A DNA stretch of 64,000 nucleotides from Paenibacillus doosanensis (lineage in GTDB: Bacteria; Bacillota; Bacilli; Paenibacillales; NBRC-103111): the NCBI RefSeq assembly GCF_025060755.1, contig NZ_JANYUY010000004.1, forward strand, positions 62,001-126,000, written 5' to 3'. Below are positions 1 through 9,597 of this stretch, one piece after another; the stretch's first letter is position 1, and each line of letters starts with the position of its first letter. A program made the position numbers and the translations under genes. Under the pieces are notes generated by a model. That model worked only from the letters and a program-made list of their open reading frames with translations, did not search any database and had not been told where the DNA came from.

Positions 1-2987
1 TCTCCGGTGCTGCCGAACCTGGCGCTACCATCGTGGTCAAGATCGACGGCGTTACGGCATCCGACTCCGTGATCGCCAACGGCGAGGGCAAATGGTCGTT
101 CACGACTACAAATGCTTTGGCGGAGGGCGTTCATACCGTTGACGCCACCGCAACTGACACACTCGGCAATACCGCCGATGCAGCGCAAGTCAGCTTTACA
201 GTGAATACACTGCCCGATAAACCTGCTGCGCCGATCCATCTGGCTAGTTCCAACACCACTCAAACAACAACCGATTTGAGTTGGGACTCCGTCAGCGGCG
301 CAACGTATTACACCATCTATAAAGACGATCAAGTGTATAAGACAAATGTGGCTAGCCATGTATTTGAAGTAACCGGGCTAACTCCCGATACGACTTATGA
401 GTTCACAGTGAGCGCCTCCAATGCAGGCGGAGAATCGGTTCCAAGCAACACCGTTCAGGTGACGACACTCCCTAGCTGGTCGCTAGCCTTAACAGCCGGC
501 GACACCACACAAACGGCCGTAAACTTAAATTGGAATACGGTCACGGAAGCCACTTATTACATTTTGTACAAGGATAATGCCAAGTTAGCCACGGTCACCG
601 ATACAGTATACCTGGCAGACGGCTTGTCATCAGGAACGACGTACACTTTTAAAGTCGATGCATTCCAGAACGGGAAATGGATGATTACATCCAATACGGT
701 TACCGTAACAACAGGAGTTCATTATACGGATTCCGGAATTTTTGGAACCATCTACAGCGCTACGGGAGGTAGAGTAGCGAACCTGGGGGTAGAGCTTCTC
801 GACGGCACCGGTACCCGAGTCATCGCTTCTGCTGTGACAGATGCCTCCGGACAGTATACATTCACCGAATTGGAAGCGGGGACCTACAACGTAGTAGCTC
901 CCAGACTGACCAAGCAATTTGTAAAATCACAAGCCGCTATCCAGCGGGCGGAACATGTTAAAGTCGATCTAATACTGCCCGAAAACGGCGCACTCGGCTT
1001 AACGGCTGTTCCTGACCAAATTGTCGGAGACGGAGTTTCGACTAGCGAACTGCAGGCTACGCTCTTCAATAAAAGCGGTCAGCCGGTTCAAAATGTACCT
1101 ATCCAATTTTTCATCTCAGCCGGCAGCATCAGCGATGCTAACAAGAATACCGATGCAAACGGCTTAGCCAAATCCATACTGACCGCTCCGGTTATTGAAG
1201 GTGTTTTGCCTCGTGTGGAAAAAGCCAGCGTTATGGTCCGGGATGAAGAACACGGGATTTTTGCTGAAAAAGAGATTGCCATCACGTTCCTGCCTGCATC
1301 CGTGGAAGGGATAGTAACGAACGGCGGGCTCCCTGTGGCTCATGCAATCGTTCATATTGCCGAGGATTTCGATGGCGACGGGGTAATTGACTACGACGCC
1401 CAAGTGGTAACAGGAGCAGACGGCAAGTACAATATCGTCGTTCCGCGCGGGGATTGGGAATATACAATCCATATCGCCGCCCCGGTGAAAGTAGGAAATA
1501 AAACCGTAACTGTGGAATCCGAACAAACCAGCAAGGTGGGCACATTAACAGGTAAAGGTGAAACGGTTCAGGCTAATCGCCAAATTACGGGAAGCGTATT
1601 TGTCGCAGACTCCAATAACGGAGACCCGCAAGAAGTGAACCGGGTGTTTACTCAAGGCGAGCATTTATCCGGCCTGGTCTTGGATCAGGATGGCAGGCCG
1701 TTAGATAAAACCATCACGATTCATTCTAACGGAAGCTATAAAGTAGATAATATCGAACCGGGAACGTACAACATCATATTCCAAGTCACTGCACCTACGG
1801 GCGAAAAGCTGGCGGGTGCCCGATTGCAAATAACTGTCAAGCAAAACGGCGAGCTTGCGATCGCGACGACGTTGATCGACCCTTACGGAACCGTAACCGA
1901 TAAGACGACCAATCAGCCCGTAAGCGATGTCCATACGGAGCTTTACTGGGCGAATACGGCACTGAACATTAGCAATGGCAGAACACCGGGGGAATTGGTG
2001 CCGTTGCCGGAGCTGCCGGGCTTTATGCCGAACATGAACAAAAACCCGCAGTCCACGACAAACACCGGTCAATACGCATGGATGGTCTTCCAAGATGCCG
2101 ATTACTATATCAAGGCTGCCAAAGAAGGCTATGCAGCCTATGACAGCCGGGTGGAAGGCAGAAATCAGGCGGCTGACCCAGGAGAGGACAGCTATATCGC
2201 GAACGGGATCATTCATGTAGGCAAATCGATTGTATTGTATAATTTTTCAATGACACCTAATGTCGTTAGCGACGACTCGTCATCCGATAGCAGTGACGAT
2301 AGCTCCAGTCCCGGCACCTCGGCGGGACCTGCTCCAACGGCTCCAGAGACACCGGAAGAGACTCCAACGGAGACAGGAACACATTTTTATTACGTGACCG
2401 GTTATCCGGATGGAATGTTTAAACCGGAACGCAATGTAAGCCGCGCAGAAGTGGCGACCGTATTTACCCGCATCTTGTACGATACCATTGATGCGCCGGA
2501 AGCCAAGAGCGCCTATGCAGATGTACCGGAATCGCACTGGGCCAAGAACTATATAGCGGCGGCCACGAAGGAAGGCATCATGCAGGGCTATCCCGGGAAT
2601 GTGTTTCTTCCGGAAGGCCCGATTACCCGCGCAGAAATGGCTGCGGTAGTCGTTCGGTACAAGCATCTTGCCTTGCTGCAAGAAACGGGATTCAACGATA
2701 CGGAACAAAGCTGGGCCAAAGCATACATCAGCACGGCGAAAAAAAGTAACCTATTAGACGGATATTTGGACGGTTCCTATCGTCCGGATCAACCGTTAAC
2801 AAGAGCCGAGTTCGTAACCATCGTCAATCGGCTGCTTTCTCGGGGACCTCTGAAGGGGGTTCTTCAACCGAGCTGGCCGGATGTTCCTAAGAACTACTGG
2901 GCATGGGAGAACATCGAAGAAGCTTCCCGCCAGCATGAGTATGAGAAAACTACAGAAGCAGAACGTTTAATTCGATTTATAGACTAG
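1..2987 (+). CDS. SLH-domain multidomain surface protein, 5' truncated by window edge
   Basis: The reading frame is open from the first bases (frame 3), so the N-terminus and signal peptide lie outside the window. Visible order: end of a bacterial Ig-like repeat; two fibronectin type III domains (about residues 62-145 and 147-228, counted from the GTG at 33); a carboxypeptidase-regulatory-like domain (about 235-310); a Big_1-type Ig domain (about 316-420); further regulatory-like beta-sandwiches to about 750; a Ser/Asp/Pro/Thr linker (about 755-795); then three SLH repeats and a partial fourth. Each SLH repeat has the GYPDG or GYLDG turn and the TRAE or SRAE motif. SLH repeats bind pyruvylated secondary wall polymer, so the protein is most likely wall-anchored with an extended adhesive or structural stalk. 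It is not an enzyme as far as can be seen. A terminator follows directly. Confidence 0.9.
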   Translation, partial: SGAAEPGATIVVKIDGVTASDSVIANGEGKWSFTTTNALAEGVHTVDATATDTLGNTADAAQVSFTVNTLPDKPAAPIHLASSNTTQTTTDLSWDSVSGATYYTIYKDDQVYKTNVASHVFEVTGLTPDTTYEFTVSASNAGGESVPSNTVQVTTLPSWSLALTAGDTTQTAVNLNWNTVTEATYYILYKDNAKLATVTDTVYLADGLSSGTTYTFKVDAFQNGKWMITSNTVTVTTGVHYTDSGIFGTIYSATGGRVANLGVELLDGTGTRVIASAVTDASGQYTFTELEAGTYNVVAPRLTKQFVKSQAAIQRAEHVKVDLILPENGALGLTAVPDQIVGDGVSTSELQATLFNKSGQPVQNVPIQFFISAGSISDANKNTDANGLAKSILTAPVIEGVLPRVEKASVMVRDEEHGIFAEKEIAITFLPASVEGIVTNGGLPVAHAIVHIAEDFDGDGVIDYDAQVVTGADGKYNIVVPRGDWEYTIHIAAPVKVGNKTVTVESEQTSKVGTLTGKGETVQANRQITGSVFVADSNNGDPQEVNRVFTQGEHLSGLVLDQDGRPLDKTITIHSNGSYKVDNIEPGTYNIIFQVTAPTGEKLAGARLQITVKQNGELAIATTLIDPYGTVTDKTTNQPVSDVHTELYWANTALNISNGRTPGELVPLPELPGFMPNMNKNPQSTTNTGQYAWMVFQDADYYIKAAKEGYAAYDSRVEGRNQAADPGEDSYIANGIIHVGKSIVLYNFSMTPNVVSDDSSSDSSDDSSSPGTSAGPAPTAPETPEETPTETGTHFYYVTGYPDGMFKPERNVSRAEVATVFTRILYDTIDAPEAKSAYADVPESHWAKNYIAAATKEGIMQGYPGNVFLPEGPITRAEMAAVVVRYKHLALLQETGFNDTEQSWAKAYISTAKKSNLLDGYLDGSYRPDQPLTRAEFVTIVNRLLSRGPLKGVLQPSWPDVPKNYWAWENIEEASRQHEYEKTTEAERLIRFID

Positions 2988-3000
2988 CAAAAGGAAGAAG

Positions 3001-3038
3001 CCGCCCTTTCGGAATTCAAGAAGGGGCGGTTTTGTTTT
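3001..3038 (+). terminator. Intrinsic terminator of the SLH protein gene
   Basis: A ten-base GC-rich stem (3001-3010 with 3020-3029, one wobble) closes a short loop and is followed by a T-rich run at 3030-3038. It lies 13 bases after the stop codon. Confidence 0.85.
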
Positions 3039-3040
3039 AT

Positions 3041-3433
3041 GCAGCGTCATAATGACCGGAAACACCGTCATGAGCACGATGCGTTCCGAGTATTTGCTTA
3101 GCTTGGACGCGCGCTTGTGTCCGGCATGGGCGATTGCCGATGCGCTATCCATCATCTTTGCTCTCCTTCCCAGCACCGTAATCCCAATCCGATATACCAG
3201 AACTTTTGCGCTTCGTCGGCTCCTTCCGCGCCCCCGTTCGAGCGATCCTATTGATTACCGAAGGTGTAGGATATGCGATATTTATCGAAAACGCTGTCTC
3301 GTCCCGGCCGTCTAATCCAAGTATCTAACGGCCGCCGGGTATGGTACACTATAAGAAGTTTGCTAGAATCTGCTAGTAGGGTAATAGCGAAGCTAGAGTA
3401 CCGCATTGCAGTAAAGGAGAATTTTGCAGCCCT
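3041..3433. other. Intergenic stretch without a recognisable gene
   Basis: Short open frames exist on both strands (for example 3052-3315 on the plus strand), but none has a good ribosome site or a recognisable family signature. The end of the stretch, around 3330-3420, must carry the promoter of the downstream SEDS gene. A GGTACACTATAAG-like patch near 3340-3354 could hold the -10 region. Confidence 0.4.
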
Positions 3434-4564
3434 ATGATTCGCCATCTTAAAAAAATAGATTATCCCGTCGTCATCATCCTGCTCCTGTTTATGCTTATCA
3501 GCACCTTGCTCATCAAGAGCGCCACGGTCTATGATCCGCAGTACGAAAGCTTGCCAATGAAAAACATCATTAACTATGCGATCGGATTCGCAATTCTGCT
3601 GCTCACCGCCGCCACCGATTATCGGATTTTCGTCAAAATAGCGTATTATCTGTATGGCATCGGCGCTCTGCTGCTGCTGCTCGTCTATAAGCTGGGCGAC
3701 GAGATTCACGGAGCCAAAGGCTGGTTCTCTCTGCCCTTCGGCTTCACCTTTCAGCCTGCCGAGCTGATGAAAATTTTTCTCATTTTGGCGCTGGTCAAAT
3801 ATCTCGAAAACCGCGAATACGATCATCTGCGGCTGATCAAGGACGTCGGGCCGCTGACATTGCTTACGCTGCTGCCTTTCGCGCTGGTGCTGATCCAGCC
3901 CGATCTGGGCAATGCAATCATCTATATCGTCATCTTCCTTAACCTGCTGTGGGTCGGCAATCTGAAATACAAGCATTCCGTTGCGCTCATTCTGGCCATT
4001 GCGCTTTCGTTAACGGCTTTCGTCTACAGTTATATTCATTATCATGAGCCGATAGAGGAGTACTTGCTTAGCAAAAAACTCGGACACTGGTCCGAGCGGA
4101 TCGATACGTTTCTCGTGCCGGAGAGCGCTTCGCGGGATGCCCGATATCATGTGGAAAATACGATTACCGCCATCGGCTCGGGCCAATTGAAAGGCGAGGG
4201 CTACTTGCTCGGCGATTCCAAAAACAACGGCAGCATTCCGTTCGCCTATTCCGACTCGATCTTCGCCGTGATCGGCGAGGAATTCGGCTTTATCGGCAGC
4301 TCCCTGCTCATCGCGCTTTACTTGGTTTTAATCAGCAAGCTGCTTTTATTCAAGCTGCAGGAGAGCTATGCCGCCGCCTTTATCGCGGCCGGCGTATCGG
4401 CCATGCTGCTGTTTCAAATCTTCGAAAATATGGGGATGCTGATGGGCATCATGCCGCTGACCGGGATTACGCTTCCGTTCATCAGCTACGGGGGAAGTTC
4501 AATGGCCATTAACATGTTCTCCATCGGGCTGATTCTCAGCTCGCGCATTCATCAGCGGCCGTAA
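3434..4564 (+). CDS. FtsW/RodA/SpoVE family (SEDS) protein
   Basis: A polytopic membrane protein of 376 residues, slightly shorter than most RodA proteins, with about ten hydrophobic segments. Family marks: HGAKGWFSLP followed by a QPAE motif (positions 97-119), QPDLGNA near residue 155, and the C-terminal LPFISYGGSS motif. These place it among the SEDS peptidoglycan glycosyltransferases, which polymerise lipid II with a partner class B PBP. No PBP partner is next to it. It stands alone, so it is probably an accessory RodA or SpoVE-type paralogue rather than the main divisome FtsW. AAAGGAG lies upstream of the ATG with a slightly long spacer. Confidence 0.85.
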   Translation: MIRHLKKIDYPVVIILLLFMLISTLLIKSATVYDPQYESLPMKNIINYAIGFAILLLTAATDYRIFVKIAYYLYGIGALLLLLVYKLGDEIHGAKGWFSLPFGFTFQPAELMKIFLILALVKYLENREYDHLRLIKDVGPLTLLTLLPFALVLIQPDLGNAIIYIVIFLNLLWVGNLKYKHSVALILAIALSLTAFVYSYIHYHEPIEEYLLSKKLGHWSERIDTFLVPESASRDARYHVENTITAIGSGQLKGEGYLLGDSKNNGSIPFAYSDSIFAVIGEEFGFIGSSLLIALYLVLISKLLLFKLQESYAAAFIAAGVSAMLLFQIFENMGMLMGIMPLTGITLPFISYGGSSMAINMFSIGLILSSRIHQRP

Positions 4565-4602
4565 GACAGAACGGCAGAAAATCGATGAGGGTAATATTTG
4601 CT

Positions 4603-4940
4603 TTACTCGCGGACACTGACACTATTCCATGTGGCTTCGATAAGACGTTTGATTTCTTCGTCCGAAAGCGTAAGCTTCCCGTGCAGATAGGCTTTAACTG
4701 CGTATACGAAAGAACCGTAATGCATTTGAGCCATGAGCGATGGATTCATTTTGATGAACAGGTTCTCCTGAAGCGCTAACTTCGTGCCTGCGTAAAAATA
4801 TATCCTTATGCCGCTCTGGCCAGCGACAGCGCGATCCGATAATGAAACAAATTGTCGTAGCATCTTTGCTGAAACGACAAATATTGCTCCACGTGCAACA
4901 ATTTTTTCATTTTTTTCTTCACGTTTGTCAGTTCTTGTCC
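4603..4940 (-). pseudogene. Decayed TetR-family regulator
   Basis: The 3' part reads like the C-terminal half of a TetR protein (segments GTKLALQENLFIKM and HGKLTLSDEEIKRLIEA). The region that should encode the N-terminal helix-turn-helix is split between frames: one frame gives LNKGQELTN, another gives EEKNEKIVARGAIFV, which is close to the usual first helix. At least two frameshifts would be needed to restore a full protein. The assignment rests on resemblance of the fragments only. It could also be a short unrelated ORF. Confidence 0.35.
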
Positions 4941-5217
4941 TTTATTCAAGCAGAGCCTGCCCGAGCACTTGTCCAAGCTGATCGATACGGCTAACGAGCG
5001 AAACGTTACCGTCAAAACCACCCTGCAGGAGCTTCACCGTCAAATGAATGAGAGAGGAACGACGCTTTCCATTTCCGAGATGTGAAAAGAAGCCAAGGAC
5101 CATTGGGGCGAGGCGCTGGTCCGCTCGGTCATCCGCGTCACCTTCAAGACGGAAATCGCGAAGATAGGACCGATTAGGCACAATATACTGCGGCGGTCTG
5201 CCGCATTCTTCGCCTCA
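4924..5217 (+). pseudogene. Unidentified decayed coding fragment
   Basis: One plus-strand frame has a protein-like composition (segments HLSKLIDTANERN and TTLQELHRQMNERG), is broken by a TGA at 5083-5085, and continues in the same frame with KEAKDHWGEALVRS. It has no start codon with a ribosome site and no family I recognise. I interpret it as a relic of a gene interrupted by a stop, but the evidence is only compositional. Confidence 0.25.
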
Positions 5218-5221
5218 GTAA

Positions 5222-5270
5222 ACAAGAGACTGCCCTCAAGCGCTCGTGCGCGCGAATGGCAGTCTTCGTA
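5222..5270 (-). terminator. Probable terminator of the glutathione peroxidase gene
   Basis: An 8-bp inverted repeat (AGACTGCC at 5227-5234 and GGCAGTCT at 5258-5265) with a 23-base loop that is itself GC-rich. On the minus strand it is followed by TCTTGTTT. It lies about 50 bases past the stop of the minus-strand peroxidase gene. Confidence 0.5.
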
Positions 5271-5314
5271 TGGTTATACTATAGGTTTATGCTATGAGTA
5301 CGCTATAAGATCTT

Positions 5315-5860
5315 TTACAGCAGCGCTTCAATCGCCGGCTCCATATCCATCGGCTCCACAGCCGGCTCATACCGGCCGACGATCCGGCCGCTGCGGTCAA
5401 CGAGGAACTTGGTGAAATTCCATTTGATCTCGTCTCCGATCAACAGTTCCGGCTGCTTCTCCTGCAGGAAGGCGTGAAGAAGCCGGCCGCTGGCATTGCT
5501 CAGGTCGAACCCTTTGAACGGCGCCCGCTCCGTCAAGTAGCGAAACAGCGGATGGGCTTCGCGGCCCCGCACATCGATTTTCTCAAACAACTGGAACTGT
5601 ACGCCGTAGTTCATCTGGCAGAAAGTATGTACCTCTTCATGACTGCCGGGCTCCTGCTCGCCGAACTGATTGCAAGGGAAACCGAGGATTTGCAGCCCCC
5701 GCTCGCCATACCTTTCATGCAGCTTCTGCAGATCCGTATATTGCGGAGTGAATCCGCATTTGCTCGCCGTATTGACGATAAGAAGCACTTGGCCCTCATA
5801 CTGCCCCAGATTGACGTCCTTGCCTTGAATGGTCGTTGCCTGAATATCATAGATGGACAT
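5315..5860 (-). CDS. Glutathione peroxidase family thiol peroxidase (BsaA-like)
   Basis: A 181-residue cytoplasmic protein, slightly longer than the usual 155-165 residues. It has the family motifs in order: NTASKCGFTPQ with the peroxidatic cysteine at residue 35 (cysteine, not selenocysteine), LGFPCNQFGEQEPG, and KWNFTKFLVDR near residue 145. Gln and Trp of the catalytic tetrad are present in the last two motifs. Cys-type members of this family usually use thioredoxin rather than glutathione to reduce peroxides. GGAGG stands 8 bases before the ATG. It is transcribed in the same direction as the aldo/keto reductase upstream, about 100 bases away. Confidence 0.93.
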   Translation of the reverse strand: MSIYDIQATTIQGKDVNLGQYEGQVLLIVNTASKCGFTPQYTDLQKLHERYGERGLQILGFPCNQFGEQEPGSHEEVHTFCQMNYGVQFQLFEKIDVRGREAHPLFRYLTERAPFKGFDLSNASGRLLHAFLQEKQPELLIGDEIKWNFTKFLVDRSGRIVGRYEPAVEPMDMEPAIEALL

Positions 5861-5963
5861 GGTTCATTCCTCCGTTGTATGGTGTTGGATTCGGCGCAGC
5901 AGCTCAGCGCGCTTCTCCCGTCGCTGCGCCGCTGGCGCCTCGTCAAGCTCGACTTGGCATTTG

Positions 5964-6941
5964 TCAGCGAGGCAGACGGTACACGGCGAACGGTTCGCCG
6001 TAGCGGAACGGCCGGCTGATCTCCTCCAGCATCTGCAGACGCTCCGGATCAAGCTGAATGGACAGGCTCCGCAAGTTTTCCTTCACTTGCTCCACGCGTG
6101 TCGCCCCTACAATAACGGTCGACACGGCAGGCTGCCGCATCAGCCAGGACAGAGCCAGCGCTCCCGGCGTGCAGCCGGCCTCTTCTGCCAGCTTGACGGC
6201 TTCCCTGCCTAACGCGATTCTTTCTTCGCTTAGAAATTTACGGAAGTTCGGATCGGTAACGGCACGCGAGCCTTCAGGAGCCTCTCCTTCGGAGGCATAC
6301 TTGCCGGTCAATATCCCCCCGGCCAGCGGGAAATAAGGGATGATGCCGACGCCTTGGTCCAGGCAAAGCGGCGCCAGCTCCTGCTCGGGAGTCCGGTCGG
6401 CCAGCGAATAACTGGTCTGCGTCGATACGAAGCGGTTCAGACCGAGCCGGTCGCTGATTCCTAGCGCCTTCATCAATTCCCAGGCCGCGTAATTGGAAGC
6501 CCCGATATACCGCACTTTGCCGGAGCGGACCATATCGTCGAGCGCCCGCAGCGTCTCCTCCAAAGGCGTATCCGGATCGAATGTATGAATCTGGTACAAA
6601 TCCACATAATCCGTCTTCAGTCTGCGCAGGCTGTCCTCCAGCTCCTTCTGGAGGTGATAGCGCGACGACCCGCTTTCGTTAGGCCCCGCACCGCGAACCA
6701 GCCCCGCCTTGGTGGCGAGAACGACGTCATGGCGTCTGCCTTCCAGAGCCGAGCCGATGATCCGCTCCGACTCCGTCTGGGCATAAATATTGGCCGTATC
6801 GATGAAATTAATTCCTTGATCGATCGCATAGCGAATGATTTGCTCGGAAGTGTCCCGATCCGCCCGCTTGCCGAACGCATTCGTACCGAGTCCCAGCGCG
6901 GATACTTTCAATCCGCTGTTTCCTAATCGCCGAAATTGCAT
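5964..6941 (-). CDS. Aldo/keto reductase
   Basis: A 325-residue NADPH-type aldo/keto reductase with the full TIM-barrel family signature. The catalytic tetrad is visible as Asp48 and Tyr53 (FIDTANIYA), Lys78 (ATKAG) and His119 (QIHTFD). C-terminal cofactor contacts are in the VIVGATRVEQVKENL region. The ATG at 6941 is preferred over the one at 6947 because AAGGAGG lies 9 bases from it and only 3 from the other. Substrate cannot be told from sequence. A TetR-family gene lies just upstream on the same strand (66-bp gap) and probably regulates it. Confidence 0.93.
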   Translation of the reverse strand: MQFRRLGNSGLKVSALGLGTNAFGKRADRDTSEQIIRYAIDQGINFIDTANIYAQTESERIIGSALEGRRHDVVLATKAGLVRGAGPNESGSSRYHLQKELEDSLRRLKTDYVDLYQIHTFDPDTPLEETLRALDDMVRSGKVRYIGASNYAAWELMKALGISDRLGLNRFVSTQTSYSLADRTPEQELAPLCLDQGVGIIPYFPLAGGILTGKYASEGEAPEGSRAVTDPNFRKFLSEERIALGREAVKLAEEAGCTPGALALSWLMRQPAVSTVIVGATRVEQVKENLRSLSIQLDPERLQMLEEISRPFRYGEPFAVYRLPR

Positions 6942-7014
6942 GAGCATAAGCCTCCTTTTATCCGGTTAACATGCTTCGGGCTTCTCTGCCGCGCTTCGCC
7001 GCGAGGATGTCGGA

Positions 7015-7602
7015 TTACTCCAGCGCCGTCATAGCGGCCCGGACCATCCCCTCCAGCTGCTCCCTGTCTTTGCTCGCCCTGGATACGACATTGATCCCTT
7101 GGGCGAGCCCGAGCAGCATTCGCGCTATGCTGCGAATATCCTTATCCGCGGCGATCTCACCCGACTGACGTCCCCGTTCCAAAACATCGTACAACTGCTG
7201 TTCCAACTGGTTCAGACTATGCAGAACCGTCTGCCGAACCGACTCATCCGCCGTTTCCAAAGAGGTTGCCAGGTTGGTGAACAAGCAGCCTCCGGGATGC
7301 GTTCCGTCGCCGCTAAGCGCCGTATCGACCAGCAGCTGCAAGTAGCTCCGAATACACTGCTTGGCCGAATCGCTCCGGAGCAGCGGTTGACGTTTGGACT
7401 CCCCTATCGTCTGCCGGTAATGAGCGACCACTTCATGGAATAGCGCCAGCTTGTCCCCGTACGCGTTGTACAGGCTCGACCGGCTGACCCCCATCCCTTC
7501 CAGCAGATCGGGCATCGTCGCTCCTTCATACCCCTTGGACCAAAATATATGCATAGCCCGCTCCAGGGCCTGCTGCCGGTCAAAATCTCTGGGTCGCGCC
7601 AT
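7015..7602 (-). CDS. TetR/AcrR family transcriptional regulator
   Basis: A 195-residue one-domain repressor type. The N-terminal helix-turn-helix is clear (residues 10-55, ending GVSRSSLYNAYGDK). The C-terminal ligand domain contains GGCLFTNLA, common in the subgroup of TetR proteins that control oxidoreductases and responses to aldehydes or electrophiles. It is co-directional with the aldo/keto reductase and probably autoregulates that unit. AGAGGGGG precedes the ATG. The AT-rich patch 7625-7660 upstream holds a TATAAT on the minus strand and is the likely promoter-operator. The divergent gene is a sulfatase, which it may or may not control. Confidence 0.9.
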   Translation of the reverse strand: MARPRDFDRQQALERAMHIFWSKGYEGATMPDLLEGMGVSRSSLYNAYGDKLALFHEVVAHYRQTIGESKRQPLLRSDSAKQCIRSYLQLLVDTALSGDGTHPGGCLFTNLATSLETADESVRQTVLHSLNQLEQQLYDVLERGRQSGEIAADKDIRSIARMLLGLAQGINVVSRASKDREQLEGMVRAAMTALE

Positions 7603-7810
7603 AACGTCCCCCTCTCTCGCATTGTAACATCTATTATATTATTTTGGAACGAAAAGTACAGAATTATTCGCCGCCCACGGCTTTGCCGGATAGATTCGGC
7701 TTCTTCCCGCCTACTTCGGGCGTTCTCGCATATAGTAGAGTATCGGAAAACCGGCCCGGCAGCGGGTCGTTCTCAGTATTCTTAGGGTCACCAAAGGAGC
7801 GGAGGCGGTC

Positions 7811-9580
7811 TTGTTGAAAAAGAAGCCCAATATTCTTCTTTTCCTCGTGGACGAGGAGCGATTTCCCGTCAGTTACGAGAACGAAGCGCTGCGCGCATGG
7901 CGCAGCAGCCATCTTGTACTGCAGGAGCAATTGCGCGAAAAGGGGATGGAGCTGAAGCGGCACTATATCGGCAGCGCCGCCTGCTCTCCGAGCCGGGCGA
8001 CGCTCTTCACCGGCCAGTATCCCTCTCTTCACGGGGTGAGTCAGACGCCGGGCGCAGCCAAAGGGGATTTCGACGCCGATATGTTCTGGCTCGATCCGAA
8101 CACCGTGCCGACGATGGGCGACTATTTCCGCGAGCTCGGCTACCGCACATACTTGAAGGGAAAGTGGCATGTGTCCCAGGCCGACCTGCTCATACCCGGT
8201 ACGAAGGCGCCGCTTCTTAGCTATGACGAGCGCACCGGCGTCCCGGACCTGCAGAAGGTGCGCCAGTATCTTGGAGCGGACCGGCTCCAGGACTACGGCT
8301 TCCACGACTGGGTCGGGCCCGAGCCGTTCCACCGGAGCCCGCGCTCCACAGGCGGTTCGGCCGCCTATGGCGTCAGCGGCAGAGATCCCGTCTATGCCGA
8401 GGAAACCATCGAGCTGCTGGCGAGTCTAGAAGCGGAGCGGCAATCGCTGCCATTGGGGTCATCCTATACGCCGTGGCTCATCGTTTCTTCTTACGTAAAT
8501 CCGCATGACATTGCGCTGTACGGAGAAATTTCGAAGCATGTCCCGGCCTTCCGATTCGATGCCGACCCTTCCGTCCCGGATGTCCCTCCGGCGCCGACCT
8601 CGGGGGAATCGCTCGATACGAAGCCCTCCGCGCAGCGAAGCTACCGCGAAGTGTTCCCTCATGCATTCCAGCCGACCCGGGATACGCTTCATTACCGCCG
8701 CCTGTACTATTCCCTGCAAAAGAAGGCCGATCAGCAGATGCTGAGGGTGTTTCGGGAGCTGCAGCGGTCATCGTTCTATGAAGATACGCTGGTCGTCTTC
8801 ACCTCGGATCACGGAGACCTGCTGGGCGCCCATGGCGGCTTGTTTCAGAAATGGTATCAAGCCTACGAGGAAAGCATTCACGTCCCGTTCATCGTCCACA
8901 ATCCGGTATTGTATGCCGGCCGATCCTCCGCCGACATGCTTACAAGCCACGTAGACCTGCTGCCGACCTTGCTCGGTCTGGCCTGCGCCGACATTCCGGC
9001 CATCCAGGAGCGGCTGCGACGCACCCATAACGAGGTGCGTCCACTCGTCGGGCGCAATCTCGCGCCGCTGCTGCTCGGTCAAGGCCGACCGGACCGGGCC
9101 GGCGAGCCGGTTTATTTCATGACGGACGACGACGTAACCCGCGGGCTGCATCAAGTTTCGCTTTTCGGCGTCCCCTACAGCTCCGTCGTTCAGCCGAACC
9201 ATGTGGAGACAGTCATAGCGGAGCTTCCTAGCGAGAACGCTGTAAAAGTGTGGAAGTATACCCGCTATTTCGATAACCCGCAATTTTGGAGCGACCCCGT
9301 CGCAATCACAGCGCATACGGCAAACTCCGTCTGCGTTACGGTTACAAGAGAAACCCCGGCGCCCGATGAATTCGAGCTGTACGATCTGTCCGACGATCCT
9401 TGGGAGCAGCGCAATCTGGCCTGCCCGGTCTACGCCACCGCCGAAACCAGGCGCATCCAAAGCGTCCTCGACCGGCTGCTGAAGGAACAATGCGCCGCGA
9501 AGCGGCTTATCCCCAGCAGCGGCAGCGTTCCCGGCGCGCCGGACTGCGGCGTTCCGCAGCCGCCGAATGCTCCGCAATAA
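7811..9580 (+). CDS. Sulfatase (alkaline phosphatase superfamily)
   Basis: A 589-residue type I sulfatase without a signal peptide, so probably cytoplasmic. The N-terminal metal motif reads NILLFLVDEERF. The formylglycine signature CSPSR is at residues 58-62, with the cysteine as the residue to be oxidised, followed by ATLFTGQYPSLHG. A second metal motif, TSDHGDLLGAHGG, is near residue 331. The first metal motif has DE where many sulfatases have DD. No sulfatase-maturating enzyme is encoded nearby, so maturation must come from elsewhere in the genome. The start is TTG with AAAGGAGCGGAGG upstream. The next codon is also TTG and could be used. The substrate is unknown: a sulfate ester, or possibly a phosphonate or phosphodiester. 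Confidence 0.9.
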   Translation: MLKKKPNILLFLVDEERFPVSYENEALRAWRSSHLVLQEQLREKGMELKRHYIGSAACSPSRATLFTGQYPSLHGVSQTPGAAKGDFDADMFWLDPNTVPTMGDYFRELGYRTYLKGKWHVSQADLLIPGTKAPLLSYDERTGVPDLQKVRQYLGADRLQDYGFHDWVGPEPFHRSPRSTGGSAAYGVSGRDPVYAEETIELLASLEAERQSLPLGSSYTPWLIVSSYVNPHDIALYGEISKHVPAFRFDADPSVPDVPPAPTSGESLDTKPSAQRSYREVFPHAFQPTRDTLHYRRLYYSLQKKADQQMLRVFRELQRSSFYEDTLVVFTSDHGDLLGAHGGLFQKWYQAYEESIHVPFIVHNPVLYAGRSSADMLTSHVDLLPTLLGLACADIPAIQERLRRTHNEVRPLVGRNLAPLLLGQGRPDRAGEPVYFMTDDDVTRGLHQVSLFGVPYSSVVQPNHVETVIAELPSENAVKVWKYTRYFDNPQFWSDPVAITAHTANSVCVTVTRETPAPDEFELYDLSDDPWEQRNLACPVYATAETRRIQSVLDRLLKEQCAAKRLIPSSGSVPGAPDCGVPQPPNAPQ

Positions 9581-9597
9581 ATCATGCAGGGCCGTTA

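Noticed and set aside
3052-3315. 87-residue plus-strand open frame after the SLH gene terminator
   Set aside because: No ribosome site, Arg/Pro-rich unlikely composition in its second half, overlaps minus-strand frames of equal quality, no family resemblance.
7725-7740. SigK-like CATATAGTA upstream of the sulfatase gene
   Set aside because: The -35 spacing does not fit and nothing else links this gene to sporulation.
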